Shown here piece by piece: positions 1 through 12,500 of a DNA stretch of 64,000 bases. Source of the DNA: Dipteris shenzhenensis (taxonomy: Eukaryota > Polypodiophyta > Polypodiopsida > Gleicheniales). The stretch lies in assembly GCA_047967505.1 (NCBI GenBank), contig CM106539.1. One strand, 5' to 3'. Numbering within the stretch: position 1 is the first letter of the stretch; every line of letters starts with the position of its first letter. A model generated the notes under the pieces. That model had not been told where the DNA came from, searched no databases, and worked only from the letters and a program-made list of their open reading frames with translations. The position numbers and the translations under genes were made by a program.

Positions 1-985
1 TAACTGGTTCTTGTTCAGCTCCAGTGATGAACTCCTAATAGGGATGCATCAATTTTACGAGAAAAAACCTATGAGCAGGTTTATCCGAGCGTGTTTTTCA
101 AGAGATTTTTAAAAATGTTTTTCTTTAGGAAACATGGTTTTTACACTTTTATTTTCACTAGAACTAGATCCCTTTATCATAAAAATACACAGACTAGTCA
201 CTCATTCATTTTTACACAACATAATTTTCTTATTTAGAGACATCCCTTTGTACCCCTGTTATTACCTTAAAAAAGTGTTGATTCCTTTAAGAAACATTCC
301 TCATAATCACTCTCAATGTAATAACACTATGCATATATAATTACTTATTAACACATTTATATCATATGGCAATATCTTTTTAGTGTTTTTATAGCATATT
401 TATGGACATGTTTCTAAAGAAGTTTAAATTACTATAAATAAGTATTAACTTGGGCTTATATATCACTCTCATAAAATACATGTAATATTTAATACTATAT
501 ATGAAAGATTTTCCAAAATATAACTCCATAGATGTGCTCAAATGGGGTGTTTCGATCAATTTGAGTGGTTGAATGACTATATTTGGACATTGGATATGAA
601 AGTTATGTCACTTTTAAAAGTGCTGTCCAAGGTAGTTTCGCCAGCGAAACTACCTTGGGAGACTTGCTTCAAAGGGGTTTCGCTGGCGAAACTACCTGGA
701 TGGCTTGCTTCAATGAGTTTTCTTTGAAAAAACTCTTTCATGAAGATAGGTTGAGAGAGGGTTTTCAATGTCACCCCCTATTAAGTAAAAGTTGTAAGAA
801 GGATCATAAGGGAATTTTCATAGAGAAGTCTACTCTACATGTGGGTTTCTTCAAAAGCCATCCCATTATGCTCTCACCATTCCTACAGATTCACCTAAAG
901 ATTTTTGTATAAAATAGGCATTGCTATAATACTTTGCATATTTCTAAGTGAAACTATGTTTTCTTCTGATCGATTTTTGCCATAT
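1..985. other. AT-rich spacer with one palindrome
   Basis: I see no supported gene here. The stretch is AT-rich with only short open frames. The one structured element is the palindrome at 628-659 with a related half at 676-699, listed separately. The decayed end of the minus-strand copia fragment begins near 985. Confidence 0.6.
628..699. repeat. Near-perfect 32-bp palindrome plus a second related copy
   Basis: Positions 628-659 form an inverted repeat whose arms begin CCAAGGTAGTTTCG and meet with almost no loop. The core GTTTCGCCAGCGAAAC recurs at about 678-693 as its reverse complement, GTTTCGCTGGCGAAAC, again followed by ACTACC. This could be the end of a small foldback element or a MITE remnant. 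No transposase or target duplication was seen. Confidence 0.6.
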
Positions 986-1171
986 TTATGCATAGTTGGA
1001 AGCTTTTTTTTTCCTTCGCTCAGACGCTTGGAAGATTTCGCTCAGAAAATGCTCGTCCTCCTCCCAATAGCCTTTCCCCTTTAGGAAATTTGTCATTCTA
1101 AACTTCCATGCTTGGAAGTTGTTCTTGTCAAGCTTTTTAGTGACTATCTGTGAAAAAGCATCAGATGCCAT
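986..1171 (-). pseudogene. Ty1/copia gag N-terminus, truncated
   Basis: The minus-strand frame starts with ATG at 1171 and reads about 61 residues. It contains the copia gag opening pattern LDKNNFQAWKFRMTNFL, a set-piece at the N-terminus of plant copia Gag (UBN2/DUF4219-type). It ends after a short lysine-rich stretch, so nearly all of gag and all of pol are missing. It lies about 530 bp downstream, in element sense, of the primer-binding site at 1705-1716, which fits a 5' leader. The fragment is the 5' end of a copia element truncated on its 3' side. Confidence 0.75.
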
Positions 1172-1704
1172 TACAGAACACTACAAAAATATTATGTCAC
1201 TATAAAAAACACAACTTCTGCCTCACAAGGGCAAATCTACAAAACTGACGAAAGTGGTATTTGACCACACAATCACTTCCTAGTGACGATTTTGCATCAA
1301 CAGGCAATAAGAATGATTCTGTCACTCCCAATATCTCTGTGCATAGGCATATGATGCAATTTCTGTAGCAACTTTTCACCGACCTGCAGAATAGTGGTCG
1401 CACAGCAAAAACAGGGCACTTTTCTGAGTGCCTGCCAAAAACTTTCACCACTAAAACGGGCCTCGAAATGGCCTCGAGTCCAAAAAATAATGTCACTAAG
1501 GGCTTTGCCTTTGCCCGCAGCACATACTGCCCTCTCGCCTCACCGCGAAGGGTGTCCCAATCTGAGACAGTGCACTCTTGCACTTTTCGATTGTGCTATC
1601 TACAGAGATTTGCTCCCAAAGTTGAAAAAGGAAAGTAACACTGATCCTCTTACCAAGACACCGCGAACTTGGTTTGCTTTCTTGAGCTCCTTACCATAAA
1701 CCAA
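1172..1704 (-). mobile_element. Copia 5' leader between PBS and gag
   Basis: This untranslated leader lies between the primer-binding site and the gag start of the minus-strand copia fragment. A 127-residue open frame crosses it (1200-1583, minus) but has no recognisable domain and I treat it as chance. Confidence 0.55.
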
Positions 1705-1716
1705 GCTCTGATACCA
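1705..1716 (-). promoter_or_regulatory. Primer-binding site, initiator-Met tRNA
   Basis: On the minus strand this reads TGGTATCAGAGC, the standard plant retrotransposon PBS complementary to the 3' end of initiator methionine tRNA. It directly abuts the LTR that starts at 1717. Confidence 0.85.
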
Positions 1717-2074
1717 TGTGAAGAGCGTGGGAGAGAAGTAAGGAGTCTCACTTGTAGCTTTCTCACATACACAATGGGGGAATACACATAAAGGTGGAGG
1801 TTGAAAACGGTTTTCCTTTTCTTAGTTGTGAAATCCAAAAGAACTCTCTCTAAGTACAAAAGTAATAGGTGAACCCTATATGTGGGTCTCAAACCAAACT
1901 CAACTAACCTAGGTGGCATACTAACTGAGCCACTAACTAGAGTACATAAAGATAGCTGTCATCCAGCTATTATTCATGGGCGGTGTACCAACCGCATCTA
2001 CAACTAACAAGTCGGTGACATAAATGCACAATGGTCACCCTGGCATATCATGAGTGGAGCTCGATATCTCAACA
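1717..2074 (-). mobile_element. Ty1/copia 5' LTR (358 bp)
   Basis: Read on the minus strand this segment starts TGTTGAGATATCGAGC, a common copia LTR opening, and ends CTCTTCACA next to the PBS. TG...CA ends, PBS and downstream gag fix it as the 5' LTR. The matching 3' LTR is not in the window, so no target duplication can be checked. Confidence 0.75.
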
Positions 2075-3889
2075 TTTTCTACAATGGCCTTATTGATCCA
2101 TACATATTGCTTTAAGGAAAGACCATTAACCATCATGTGGGAGATGGTGGAGTAAAAGAATTAAAAATCTAAGAGCATGACATGTTATTGGTGCATCATT
2201 GCTTCTGCAAATGATAATTCCTTAATCTCACAAATGTTGCAACTTCACTATACTAAGTATAATGAAATAGTGATAGATTTTAGGTTAAGACCAAGGAAGG
2301 CAAAAATAAGATGGGTTTTCCAAAGCTATTTGATGGTGGGTGCATGTTGAATAAGATGGTGGATGTGCTAAAGTAGCATTAACAAGAGGTTATTCTAAGG
2401 GTAGCAAGAGGGCAACATCTGGTCAAGCCTGCCCATACCCACAGTAGGGAAGGTGTAGAATCTAAGTGCTTGTTGTGATATGTTTTTTTTTTTGGGAGTC
2501 GTGGTAAACTTACCCGATCTTCCTCATTTGTTCAAAAAGCTCCTACACATTGTCACCATCCGCAAAGTATACACCTTGTAGGGCTCTATGCTAGTGTTTA
2601 AATTAAAGAGAATTTCAAAAAATGGCCAAGATTGGCCATGTGCATGCAGGCACACAAATCGACTAGATATTAGTTGTTGGAAAGTGATTTGGGAGCATAG
2701 GTTTAGTTTGGGGGAAGGATTGGAGACATTTTGGGCCATTTTGGGCACTTTTGAAAAAATTCAAGTTTTTTGGGTTGCGAGTCACTTTTTGGGGATGGGG
2801 ACCACTACAAGGGTGTAAAGAGAGTCAAATTTAAGGAAGTGGGGGGACCCTCCAAGTGGAATAGGGAGGTGCACTATTTGGGACCCCCCAAGGCCTAGGG
2901 AGATGTACCTTTTTGTCCCCATATGGGGTGATGGGACCCTCCATAAGCCCTGTTAGTGATTAATCCATTTTTTTAATCTACTCCTTATGAGGCCTTTTTT
3001 GAATCCAAAATTCCCTAATGTTTGCGATTAGCTACAGCTAATCTTGTGTTGACCCCTAGGCTCTCTACAATAGCAAGAGAACAATGTTTTAGGAGGTACC
3101 CCTCAATTTTGTGATTCCTACCTTGTTCATGCTCGTTTTTTGCATCCAAGGTGGCTATTTTGCTCCTATTCCTAGAGGGCATTCTCTTTTTGTCCATGCT
3201 CATTTTTTGCTCCCAAGGTGACTACTTTTATTCCTATTCCTAGAGGGAAATATCTTTTTTGTTATTGATCAACATTTTGCCATGTTTGTGATTCATTTCA
3301 AATCACTTTATAAAGAAATGACTTGCTTGGACAATGACCTACTTTGTGAAGCAATGCCCAGGTTTGTTCCTATTCCTAGAGGGCATTCTTTGCTTTATTG
3401 TTGGTCAACATTTTGCCAGGTTTGTGCTTCATTTCTTGCTCATTTTATGAAGAAATGACCTACTAATTGGGCAATATTGCTACCCAGCCAACATGTTTCG
3501 GAGTCAAGATGAGGATCCCAAAATAAACCCACAAAAGCTTCCCACGCAAAGCTAAGCCTTTGAGCTGGTGAGAAATTAACCCATGAGGATAAATCATTTT
3601 TCTTTATAATTGATAACATCTCCAAAATCTAGAATGGCTATAGTTATAATGTAACATGACCCCTCAATTAAGCTTGGAAGTCGAGAGTCGTAGCTATCAA
3701 ACTGTTAAAACTGGCAAAGTTGCACAGTACGTGGAAAAGCATATAGAAATGCATGTCTTTGAAGTTAAGATCCTAATCTTTGCATCCACAACTATGAAAG
3801 CCATCATTTTGGTTGTGTATGTGAAAAATCATCATGGAGTTGTTGATCCATCATAGTCTATTGATCTATGTTCCAATCTCTCACTCACT
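2075..3889. other. Spacer with no recognised gene
   Basis: Only short, unconvincing open frames occur. A loose repeat built on TTCCTATTCCTAGAGGG recurs near 3160-3190, 3228-3250 and 3366-3390. It has no coding signal that I can support. Confidence 0.5.
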
Positions 3890-4240
3890 TCTTACTATGT
3901 GACGCTAAGGGTGAGCAGTGAGCATCTTGCATGGGTTGTGACCCAAGGATCATGTAGCATGTCGGGAAGTGTCACACTTTGAGAAGGATATCTCACTACC
4001 ATCTTTTGAATCAAGTTCTTTTCTTGTCAATGAAGGGACACGGTTGGCCAAGGTTTAGAGTCAAACTACAAACTCCCATATATGAATTCTCAAAAGGTTT
4101 TGTCACCATCAAAAGGATGATAACCATTGAGAAACATGTAAAGGATGACTCCTAGATTCCACACATCCACCTATAAATCGTATTTGCGACCATGTAAGAA
4201 TTCTAGTGCCATGTGGAATGGGCTCCTGATCATCCAACTA
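3890..4240 (-). pseudogene. CDPK-like protein kinase pseudogene (C-lobe)
   Basis: The minus strand encodes the C-terminal lobe of a Ser/Thr kinase with several in-frame stops. Visible blocks in order are SPFHMALEFLHGRKYD (the GSPFYMAPEVL activation-segment region), VDVWNLGVILYMFLNGYHPF (subdomain IX, with DVW and LGVILY), FDSKPWPTVS, LIQKMV and finally HDPWV. The order and the PWPTVS/HPWV blocks resemble plant calcium-dependent and related kinases. Stops occur after YDL, after KTF, after GSL and before QEK. No N-lobe, introns or EF hands were found, so it may be a retrocopy or a TE-captured fragment. Confidence 0.75.
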
Positions 4241-7200
4241 CAACCCTAGTCCCCATGGTAACAACCCAAAAACTCCTTGAAATTTGTGATAGGATATTTT
4301 GGATGGTCTCAACATTTTGAATTTTTTCCCTTCTAGACTTGTTTAATACTTGCAAGATTCTAAAGGATATAAGTATACAATATCACAAAGCTAAAGAACT
4401 AAAAAGTCTAAGTACTTTATGAAGAATTTGTGAATTGATCCAATTTTTCCACTAATTCCTTCTATTGGTAAGCCAGAATGGTTGTACTTTTTCTTAGCAA
4501 GTTTATGAGAGATTTGTTCTTTTCTATGAGCAAGATCATATGTTAACCTATAAAGATGCTTTTATATTAGAAACCTATGGCATCATTATAAGATATCCAC
4601 ATGTTAGCATAATTTTAACATAACAGTCTACAAAATGCCTTGAGATGTAATGGTAATGTATGGGATAATTTCTTGATCTAGTTGTTTGAGATGCAATGGG
4701 TAATTTGTGGGATAATCTCTATATCTAATTGTTTGTGATACATGATACATTTTTCTTTTGGTGAGAAAATTTCATTTGGTGAAATCAAATACACAATTTA
4801 ACATTTTAAATTATGTTTCATTCTAAAATATAAAAAATATTATTAGTTAATATGATGGACATAGTTCTCACCATTATTGCACGTCATATTATTTAGAATT
4901 ATCTATAGGGATCTCTTAAATTTCTTAGTTCTTTACTTTCTCATAGAGACTAATGAGAGTTATGACAGGCTGCAGCTAAGAGGTTTAGGGGTAGAAGGTC
5001 GACATTGAGAGAATGGAAAAATAATTGAGAACTCTCAATGTTGAGCTAGTGTTCAGACATATGTTATTGAGGTGTAACTTTAAGAATTAGATTGAGGTTT
5101 CTCACATATGAATCCCACCACATTTTTATTTGAAGGGGCCAATCAAACCCAAAGTATGATTCATGACTTCTCATTTTTCTTTGATGTGAGTGTATGTTAG
5201 GCTGTAGCTAAAAGTTTTGGGTGTTCAAGGTAGGCATTAAGTGAATGAGAAAATAGTTGACAATGCTCAGTGTTGAACTAATATTGGAACGTGTTATTGA
5301 GGTGGCATTTTAGGATTGGATGAAGGTTTCCCCAATATGACCCCCAACCCATTTTTAGTGGGAGGGACTAATCTCCTCATTCTTTAAGTGTCTTCCTTTG
5401 ACCTCCATTTCCTCCAAATGTCCAAATCTTCCCTCATCAACAATGACTCACTCCTCCTTAAAACCACAAATTGTTTGCTTAGTCTGGTGAGAAGGCTATT
5501 GTTGAAGTAGGTACATTTGTATTATTTTTTACAAAGCTAGAATGTTTCTCCTTAAATTTCCTTTAAAACAAACAAATCTTTCAATATTTTCAAACCATGT
5601 ACTGAAAGAAAACAATGCAACCACACAAAATGAATTACAAACCGATCGTTTCTTCAAAGTTGCATCATAAAATATCAAATCTCATGATTCTCATGTGTCT
5701 AGCATTATCCTAAAGGTTTTCTCACCTCAACCTCCATGAAAGCTACTTGGACATACCCCAAACCTTCACAAATGGTTAAAATTGTGCCTCCCTAGAGATT
5801 GTATAGGGAAAGAGACCAGTGTTGAGAGATGGATGAAAGAAAGATTGATTTTCATGCATAAATGAGTGTAATGCATTTCTCCAAGAATCTTGTCTAGTAG
5901 CTCATTCTAAGCTCAAAATCCCTTTGATCATTCATGGTTTGCCCAGTACATTGATTGCCTTAAGTTTCTAACCGAAAATGATTTGAAACTATAAGAGAAT
6001 CTTAGATGAGAGAAGAAGAGGCAAGATTTGAAAGAAAAGTGCTCGAAATAGGGGGGCTATGATACCAAAAAATGCATTAGAGCACATAAGAGAGGAAAGG
6101 GGGAGGGGGGAGAAGAGGGATAAATGGGGGGAAAGATATTTTGCCGTGTGTCCCTTTGGGACCTTTTTGAACCGCCTCGAAGAAGGATATATAAATGCAT
6201 GATGCCTTCGTTCACCACTCGTGATCCCATCCTCTCCTTCACATCCAATGACCCCATTCATGTCCCCCAGCCATGGTGAAGGTGTCATGCGCGTCCCTTC
6301 GCATTTTGCAATCCACCTTCCTATTGTGCCTACATTCCCTACATCTTACAGTCCATCATCCCTGAATCTACTTTCCTAATAGCCAAGGGTGGAGGCATAT
6401 TGGCACACAGATTGCAGCACGATAGCCAAGGGTGGAGGCATATTGGCACACAGATCTGCTTTCCCATTTTTTTACAAAAACCCTAATTTCCAAAATTTAG
6501 GGCTTTTTTTACTTTTGTAGTCCTTTGGCATAATTGAAGCCTTTGACATGTAAATTTTTTGGGGATTTCCCAAAATTGATGTAATTTCATTACTTTTTGG
6601 TACATTCATCTGGGCATTTTTCTCCTTTGGGCATAATTTCTCAAATTTGGGGCTCTAATCCAATCTTGGTGACTCACATCACGACATTTTGAGAGTCATC
6701 ATTGTAGCTGCTCCCATGGCCAAAATGGACATATCTTCGAGACATTCTCGACATATTCTTCACTAACATACTTCTTCACATCGGGATGTGCACTCTTATG
6801 CGCAGCAACTACTTGGCGTCATTTATAGGTTCTCTACCCTTGCTATGCATAAAATGAATGAAATATATTTTTATTTTCTATGATTGGGGTCAATAAAGGT
6901 TCTCTACCTTGAGTAGTCCCTCTAAAATGAATGTTTGAGGTGTCAATAAAGGTTCTGAACCTTGGATATTTTTCCTAAAATGATGTATTAATTTTATATT
7001 TGTCATGTGAGGCTCCATGTCCCTCATTAGTCCCTGGAGCCAAGAGGGGGATGTACTATGGGAGCCGTGTATTGGTGTTGATAGACCTATTTATCAGGCC
7101 TGACATGTGAGTTCCATGATGTTGGGTGCATTGGTCTTCTAAACCTCTGAGTTGGTCATGCATCCATGCATGATGAGCTTCTGAGCCATGCTTGGTGATC

Positions 7201-7361
7201 CTCTAAGTCTATACCATGCTCACTAGCCTCTGAACCATGCTCACCTGCCTCTGAGTTAGCATGAGAGCCATGTCTAGTTCAAAAATTGCACAAAGTAGTA
7301 GATACCATCATTTTCATGTTATGTTCTTGGTTCCATTCCAGTAGTCACTCACCTTTCCTCC
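4241..7361. other. Spacer with diverged tandem duplications
   Basis: No gene is supported. A diverged duplication of about 230 bp lies at roughly 4964-5150 and 5197-5370, both starting with a 'GGCTG(C/T)AGCTAA' block. A 34-bp block beginning ATAGCCAAGG is repeated at 6379 and 6422. The rest is AT-rich with short chance frames. Confidence 0.5.
6379..6455. repeat. Direct repeat, 34 bp, period 43
   Basis: The block beginning ATAGCCAAGGGTGGAGG occurs at 6379 and again at 6422 with no visible mismatch over about 34 bp. Confidence 0.8.
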
Positions 7362-7650
7362 ATGGGGGGGTGTTAGGAAATGGAGTCAAGATGAGTCAAT
7401 TTAGTGTGTTCTAGTGTGATTTCTAGTATAGTGTGTCTAGATGCCACATGCCACATTGAGAGTTATCCCATATGCATTGTTGTTCATATGTGTGTGTGTG
7501 CGTGTGTGCTCTATATAAGAGTTGTACTTGTCTCGTGTCAAATCAAGTATCAAGCCTACAAGCTCTTTATTCTACATGTGAGTACTTTCATTTTGTTCAT
7601 TGCTCTTAATATTTCATTTCCATTTCATTATGTCTCTCTTTGAGTATCAT
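7362..7650 (+). mobile_element. Probable LTR with polypurine tract and TATA box
   Basis: A G-run (ATGGGGGGG, 7362-7370) resembling a polypurine tract directly precedes TGTTAGGAAATGG at 7371, a common LTR opening. A good TATA box (CTATATAAG) sits at 7511-7519. The 3' boundary is not clear; CA dinucleotides near 7627 and 7649 are candidates. No second LTR copy was found, so this could be a 3' LTR or a solo LTR. Confidence 0.4.
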
Positions 7651-7780
7651 TGTCTTTCTCCCTAGCCTACCCTCTCTCTCTCTCCACCATGCACCTTTAG
7701 ATTATTCCTTTGCCATTTCTAATTCCCTTCCTCACCAATACCTCTTGACCTTCTTCCTATAACTTCTACCCCCTCTCACA

Positions 7781-8755
7781 ATGGATCCCCTCCCAAATGG
7801 ATCATCGTGTTCCTCCATCCCTACTCACTCTAAGAGTGTCTCACACAATCTTTCCTCCCCCAATCTTGAAATTATGACATGCAAGAGCTCCTCACACAAT
7901 CGTTACTCCCCTAATCTTGAAATCATGACATAAAAGAGCTCATCACACAATCTTCAAAAGCCCAATTTGGATTTTGTCTCTAACTTAACCAAGTTCATAG
8001 ATGGAGTGAATGTGAAAGATGGATATATTGTCTATCAAAGTCAAAACATTAACATCAATGAAAGCATGATTGAAAAGGCATAGGCATTCCTAGAGGCAAT
8101 TTGCAAATATAATTCTTGGAGAAGTTGTGAAGAAATATCTAAGGTTCATATCCAAACGCTCACATTAGTGCAGATGGAGTCAAGGTTTTGAGCTTGCCAA
8201 CTAATGTTTAGAATGTGTTGAAATAGACAAGGTAGTATTTTCCTGATACGAGAGGAACTTTGAAGTTCTGGCATGTTCAAGTAGTAGTAGAGCAATCGAA
8301 CAGATGTATGGTCTCTTTCTCAAAGGTAGTCTCCAAGAGCATGATGACTAACTTGAAGAATTGCAAGGGTGGCAAATCCAAGTTGTCATCTCAACCAATC
8401 AGAGTTGCTATGTACTTGATGGGGAATTACCTCAAATCAATTTTTGGGCAATACAATAGCAAGATGAATTTTCCACATATGAAAGCCACTGATGTAGTAG
8501 AGAGATAGTGCAACATGAGAGAATGCTCAGGGAGGTTGCAAAAGCCAAGGTGGATGAGGAAGAAGCGAAGCACGAGAGCAAGATGAGGCTATTGAAAAAA
8601 TGGATGAGATGGAAAAACATAAAAGAGAAGAAGCAAAAAAGTGCATTAAGCTACTGTATGAGTAGCTTAATGACTTTAGAATGGATGGGGACAAAGCGGA
8701 GCAGGATCTTGCAGGGATGAAAAAAGTTCTTGAAGACCAGAGAGATGCTTAATTA
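7781..8755 (+). pseudogene. Unrecognised decayed ORF with coiled-coil C-terminus
   Basis: From ATG at 7781 one frame reads on with a few stops to about 8190. It begins with a Ser/Pro/Asn-rich segment in which a unit around SPNLEIMT is repeated, then a block containing FIDGVNVKDGYIVYQSQN. After frame changes, a second half (about 8300-8755) contains KGGKSKLSSQPIRVAMYLMG, then a strongly charged coiled coil (REVAKAKVDEEEAKHESKMR, EMEKHKREEAKKCIKLLYE, and MKKVLEDQRDA before a stop). It is clearly a decayed coding sequence. I do not recognise the family; it follows an LTR-like segment, so a retroelement gag is possible. Confidence 0.45.
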
Positions 8756-9060
8756 CATCAAGATGGAGTCTCTAATGTGGGTATAGACATGCTCGCATGT
8801 GATTGTTCATGTTGTCTATATCAATCTTTAATCCAATAAGATGAGGCTATAAAGATAGGGGTTGGGCACCAAGGATGTGATTTTGGCAATGCAAAATCAA
8901 GTTGCATAATTACGGGCATATTATCAACTGTGCATGCATATAGCTCACAAAAATTACATCCTCTAAATCAAAATTTTAAAAGCTGTAGCCAATCGCGAAA
9001 CTATTTTCGGGGCCATTTTGGGGTCATGACATGATGCGTTCGGGTGAATATTTGAATTTT

Positions 9061-9313
9061 GCACGGACACGCAATCTTGCCGAAATTTTTTTCGATGTCA
9101 TGAAGGTGCACTGGTGTAATAATGAGATGCAATCTATTTGTTCAGAACATTGGATAGCTTGATACAAGGCATCTCTACACTGCTTTTGCACGGACGCGCA
9201 ATCTTGCCGAAATTTTTTTCGATGTCATGAAGGCGCACTGGTGTAATAATGAGATGCAATCTATTTGTTCAGAACACTGGATAGCTTGACACAAGGCATC
9301 TCTACACTGCTTT
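9061..9313. repeat. 127-bp tandem duplication
   Basis: A 127-bp unit starting GCACGGAC occurs at 9061 and 9188 with only a handful of substitutions; the start of a third unit appears at about 9311. No coding potential was seen. Confidence 0.85.
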
Positions 9314-9432
9314 GCACAATGCAGTCTCTGGCCTACATCGCCTGATCACTTATCATCATGCAGCCATTTACTACAGCTTTGCCACTTGTCACTGGGCAAG
9401 CACCCATGCAAATCATTAAAATTGAAGGTTTC

Positions 9433-9522
9433 TTGGAGAGACCACCGCAAGGTTGGCTTGGAGAGACCACTGCAAGGTTGGCTTGGAGAGACCATTGCAA
9501 GGTTGTCTTAGAGAGACCACGA
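9433..9522. repeat. 25-bp tandem repeat, about 3.6 copies
   Basis: A 25-bp unit beginning TTGGAGAGACCACTGCAAGG starts at 9433, 9458, 9483 and 9508 with small changes in later copies. Confidence 0.85.
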
Positions 9523-9599
9523 CACTGGTTCTTAGAGTTATAGCTCCGTTACCTATTTTTATGTATTACAGGAAGAGGTCTATGATGGCCACCAACACA

Positions 9600-12500
9600 C
9601 TGGTTATGTGTAGGACATGGAAACACAAGAAGTGCAAATGCCACCCCAATCACCACCAGCCTATGCAACCACTGACAGGTCCCAATCCTTGGAGCTTGTG
9701 TGGCCACCTACATCAACTTATGTTCTTTCCAACACAACAATAGCTTTCTTAGAGCAAAGGGGTCTTGGCAATTTGTTTGAGAGCCTAAAATCCTTGGAGG
9801 AGAGTCCTGCAACAATGACCACGTACATCAGGGACTTTCTCCATTCTTACCACTCTAGTGATGCACATGTTGGCAAGTATGGCACCATCAAAGCCAACTC
9901 AATATTATACTTGATAGTAAAGTGATTCAGAGGGCCTTTTCACTCCCAACTCAAGGTGTAAAATACCCCACAAGGCCTACCGACTCTAAATTTCTCAAAA
10001 TACAGCCTCTCCTTACCAAGGGCAACAAGTTCCATGTGGATGGGATATTACTTTGCACCATTATTAACCCTCAACTCAAGGAAGTAGCAACATTTCTATC
10101 CACAATCTTGGGGGTTAAGTGTGGCAAGAATCCATCCCTCCCACTCCACACATTTTTTTTGCTTAGTAGACAGGTAAAGCAAGATTGGATCCAGCACTTA
10201 GTCATCTTCTCACAAAGAAATTGGATGGTTTAGTTGGCCAAAAATGCGAAATTCCATGCTTTTTGGCTTAATCATCAGTAAGGAAATAAAAGAAAATGAC
10301 TTTGTCCTAGTCGCCAAAAGCTTTTGAGGATTTGGACATCCCCTTTTCACCAGCATGGGAGCTATCACCACCTTCTCCACCTTGAAAGAAATGCCTATTC
10401 TGAAAGTAGGAAATGAGAAATTGCCCCACGAGATGCTACAACTCAACACACGGTTGCAACCAATATATATCCATCAACAGCAGTAGCTAGAGCCTGAGGC
10501 TACATCAGCACTAGCACCGCCGATCAACATCATGCCAGTCAATGAGCCATAAGGAGATCTAGTGCTAGAACAGCAATACAACTATTGTACCCAAGTGGCT
10601 GACTTACCATTGGAACAACCCCCAGCAAGTACTATAGAATCATCAGCATGGCTACCACCAATTGTATTAATAGTATCACCAATCCTCATCACTGTTTGTC
10701 ATTCTCCATCATCAAGCCAGCCAAATGCTTCAAATGTTAGAACTATTCACTAGCTAGGCCAAGCATGCCCGAGAATTAGAAAGATAAATTGTAGTAGCAG
10801 CCATCCAAGACCAATTCCATGGAATCCCCACAGAGGTCATGGCACTTCGGGTGCAAATAGATGAGAAAGAGGTTGCCAAAGTGTGCATGAACCAAGCTCT
10901 CCAAGCTCAAGAGAAGGTAGTGTGGGATGTGACCTCCAACCTCCACCAAAGCCAAATACATCTGATAGCAGCAATACAAGCTATGGTAATCCTACAGACC
11001 TCCTATGACTACTTGACTTTAGCAAGCAAAGGAACTGGCACAAGCTCGACTCACTCTAATCCAAAAAGAAGAAGAGCTCCAGGATTGCTAAGAAAAGCTC
11101 AAAGACATGCAACAATCTTTGGCAACACGCACATTCATCATTGAAGAGCTTACAAGGGACTGCCAAATCTTAAAGGACCAACTTGCCACTGCTAGAGAGG
11201 CTAGCACTTCTCAAGCACAAGTCTTGGACCAATGGTCCAATACCACAATTTATTTCTCAACAAGTGCAAGTCACCTTGCAAATGAAAAAGCTTAAGGAGG
11301 CATGAGATGCAATCCCAAAAGATAGTCATCTCAAAGCTTGAACTCCAATTGCTAGTGCAAAACAATGAGGCAATGGAAGACACCACCACAATGAAGTCCC
11401 ACTACAAAAAGCATGAGTGCTTATCCAATGGAAGCAACTCCAACTTCGGATCATATCCACTCATCCAAACATCAAATGGAAACATTCCATAGGGGCAAAA
11501 ACTTTGTTCAAAATTTACCAATACTTGTTCGAAGATGAAAAAAATATCTTTTGTCTATCTACACATGCCGGGTTTATAGCACTTAGGACAGATGCTTTCA
11601 TTGCATATGTATGCCTCATGTCCAGTGCTCCCCTTAGGTTATTGTTGGTTTGTTGCTGTTGCTACAAAAGCCATCACTATTATCTATAGGGTATGACATA
11701 ACCAACATCCCACCCTTGTAGGCAGCTGATGATCCCATTGCACCAACAAAAAGAAGTGTTAGAGGATGACATGGCCTATCTCACATCTAACTTCCCAAGT
11801 CTAACCACTCTCTATGCCAATCTCATTAACTCATTACCCTTGCTACTACCACCTTCTTAACCTTCCCTGAGCTCCAACATAACGTCTACTCCCTTCATTG
11901 TCTCTTTGCTCATGCCTCTCACCACTTTCAACTTTGCTCATGCCTCTCACCACTTTCAACTAACCCAACAGTCACAAAAAACTTACCAGTCCCTTACACT
12001 TAACTTCTTCCCTTCCCTTGCTAATCCTACCCTCGAGGATTACCAAGCTATTCAAACCATTTACCTAGTTCTTCCCTCCCTCCCCTCTTCAACTTGAAAT
12101 ACAAACTAATCATCTGCCCAAAGGTAATATTTGACTTCCTCTTAGAAAGGTCTTCAACCAAGTCATATTCCCTCTGCTCCTTACTAATTGGATAATCCTA
12201 GGTCTCATATTTTCTTCTTGGCTTCTTGTTCCTTTTAGGCTTCTTCCTTTGGTAATCTAATTATTCAAACCTGGTTGCAATGGGATAAACATCCCCACCC
12301 ATATGAGGTGGCTTATCACAATGCAAACTATAATTTACCCATTCATTATAGTTGAAACAATGCACATAAGGAGCATAAACCCCTTGTCCAGGGGCGGCCT
12401 GGCTACACCTCCAATAGTACTTGTGCCACCATCACCTCCAACACTATTTGTGCGGCCATCAGCAGAAAATGACCCAATATTTGATTTTGAATATCAAGAT

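Noticed and set aside
1200-1583. 127-codon minus-strand frame
   Set aside because: It lies within the copia leader between PBS and gag and has no recognisable domain.
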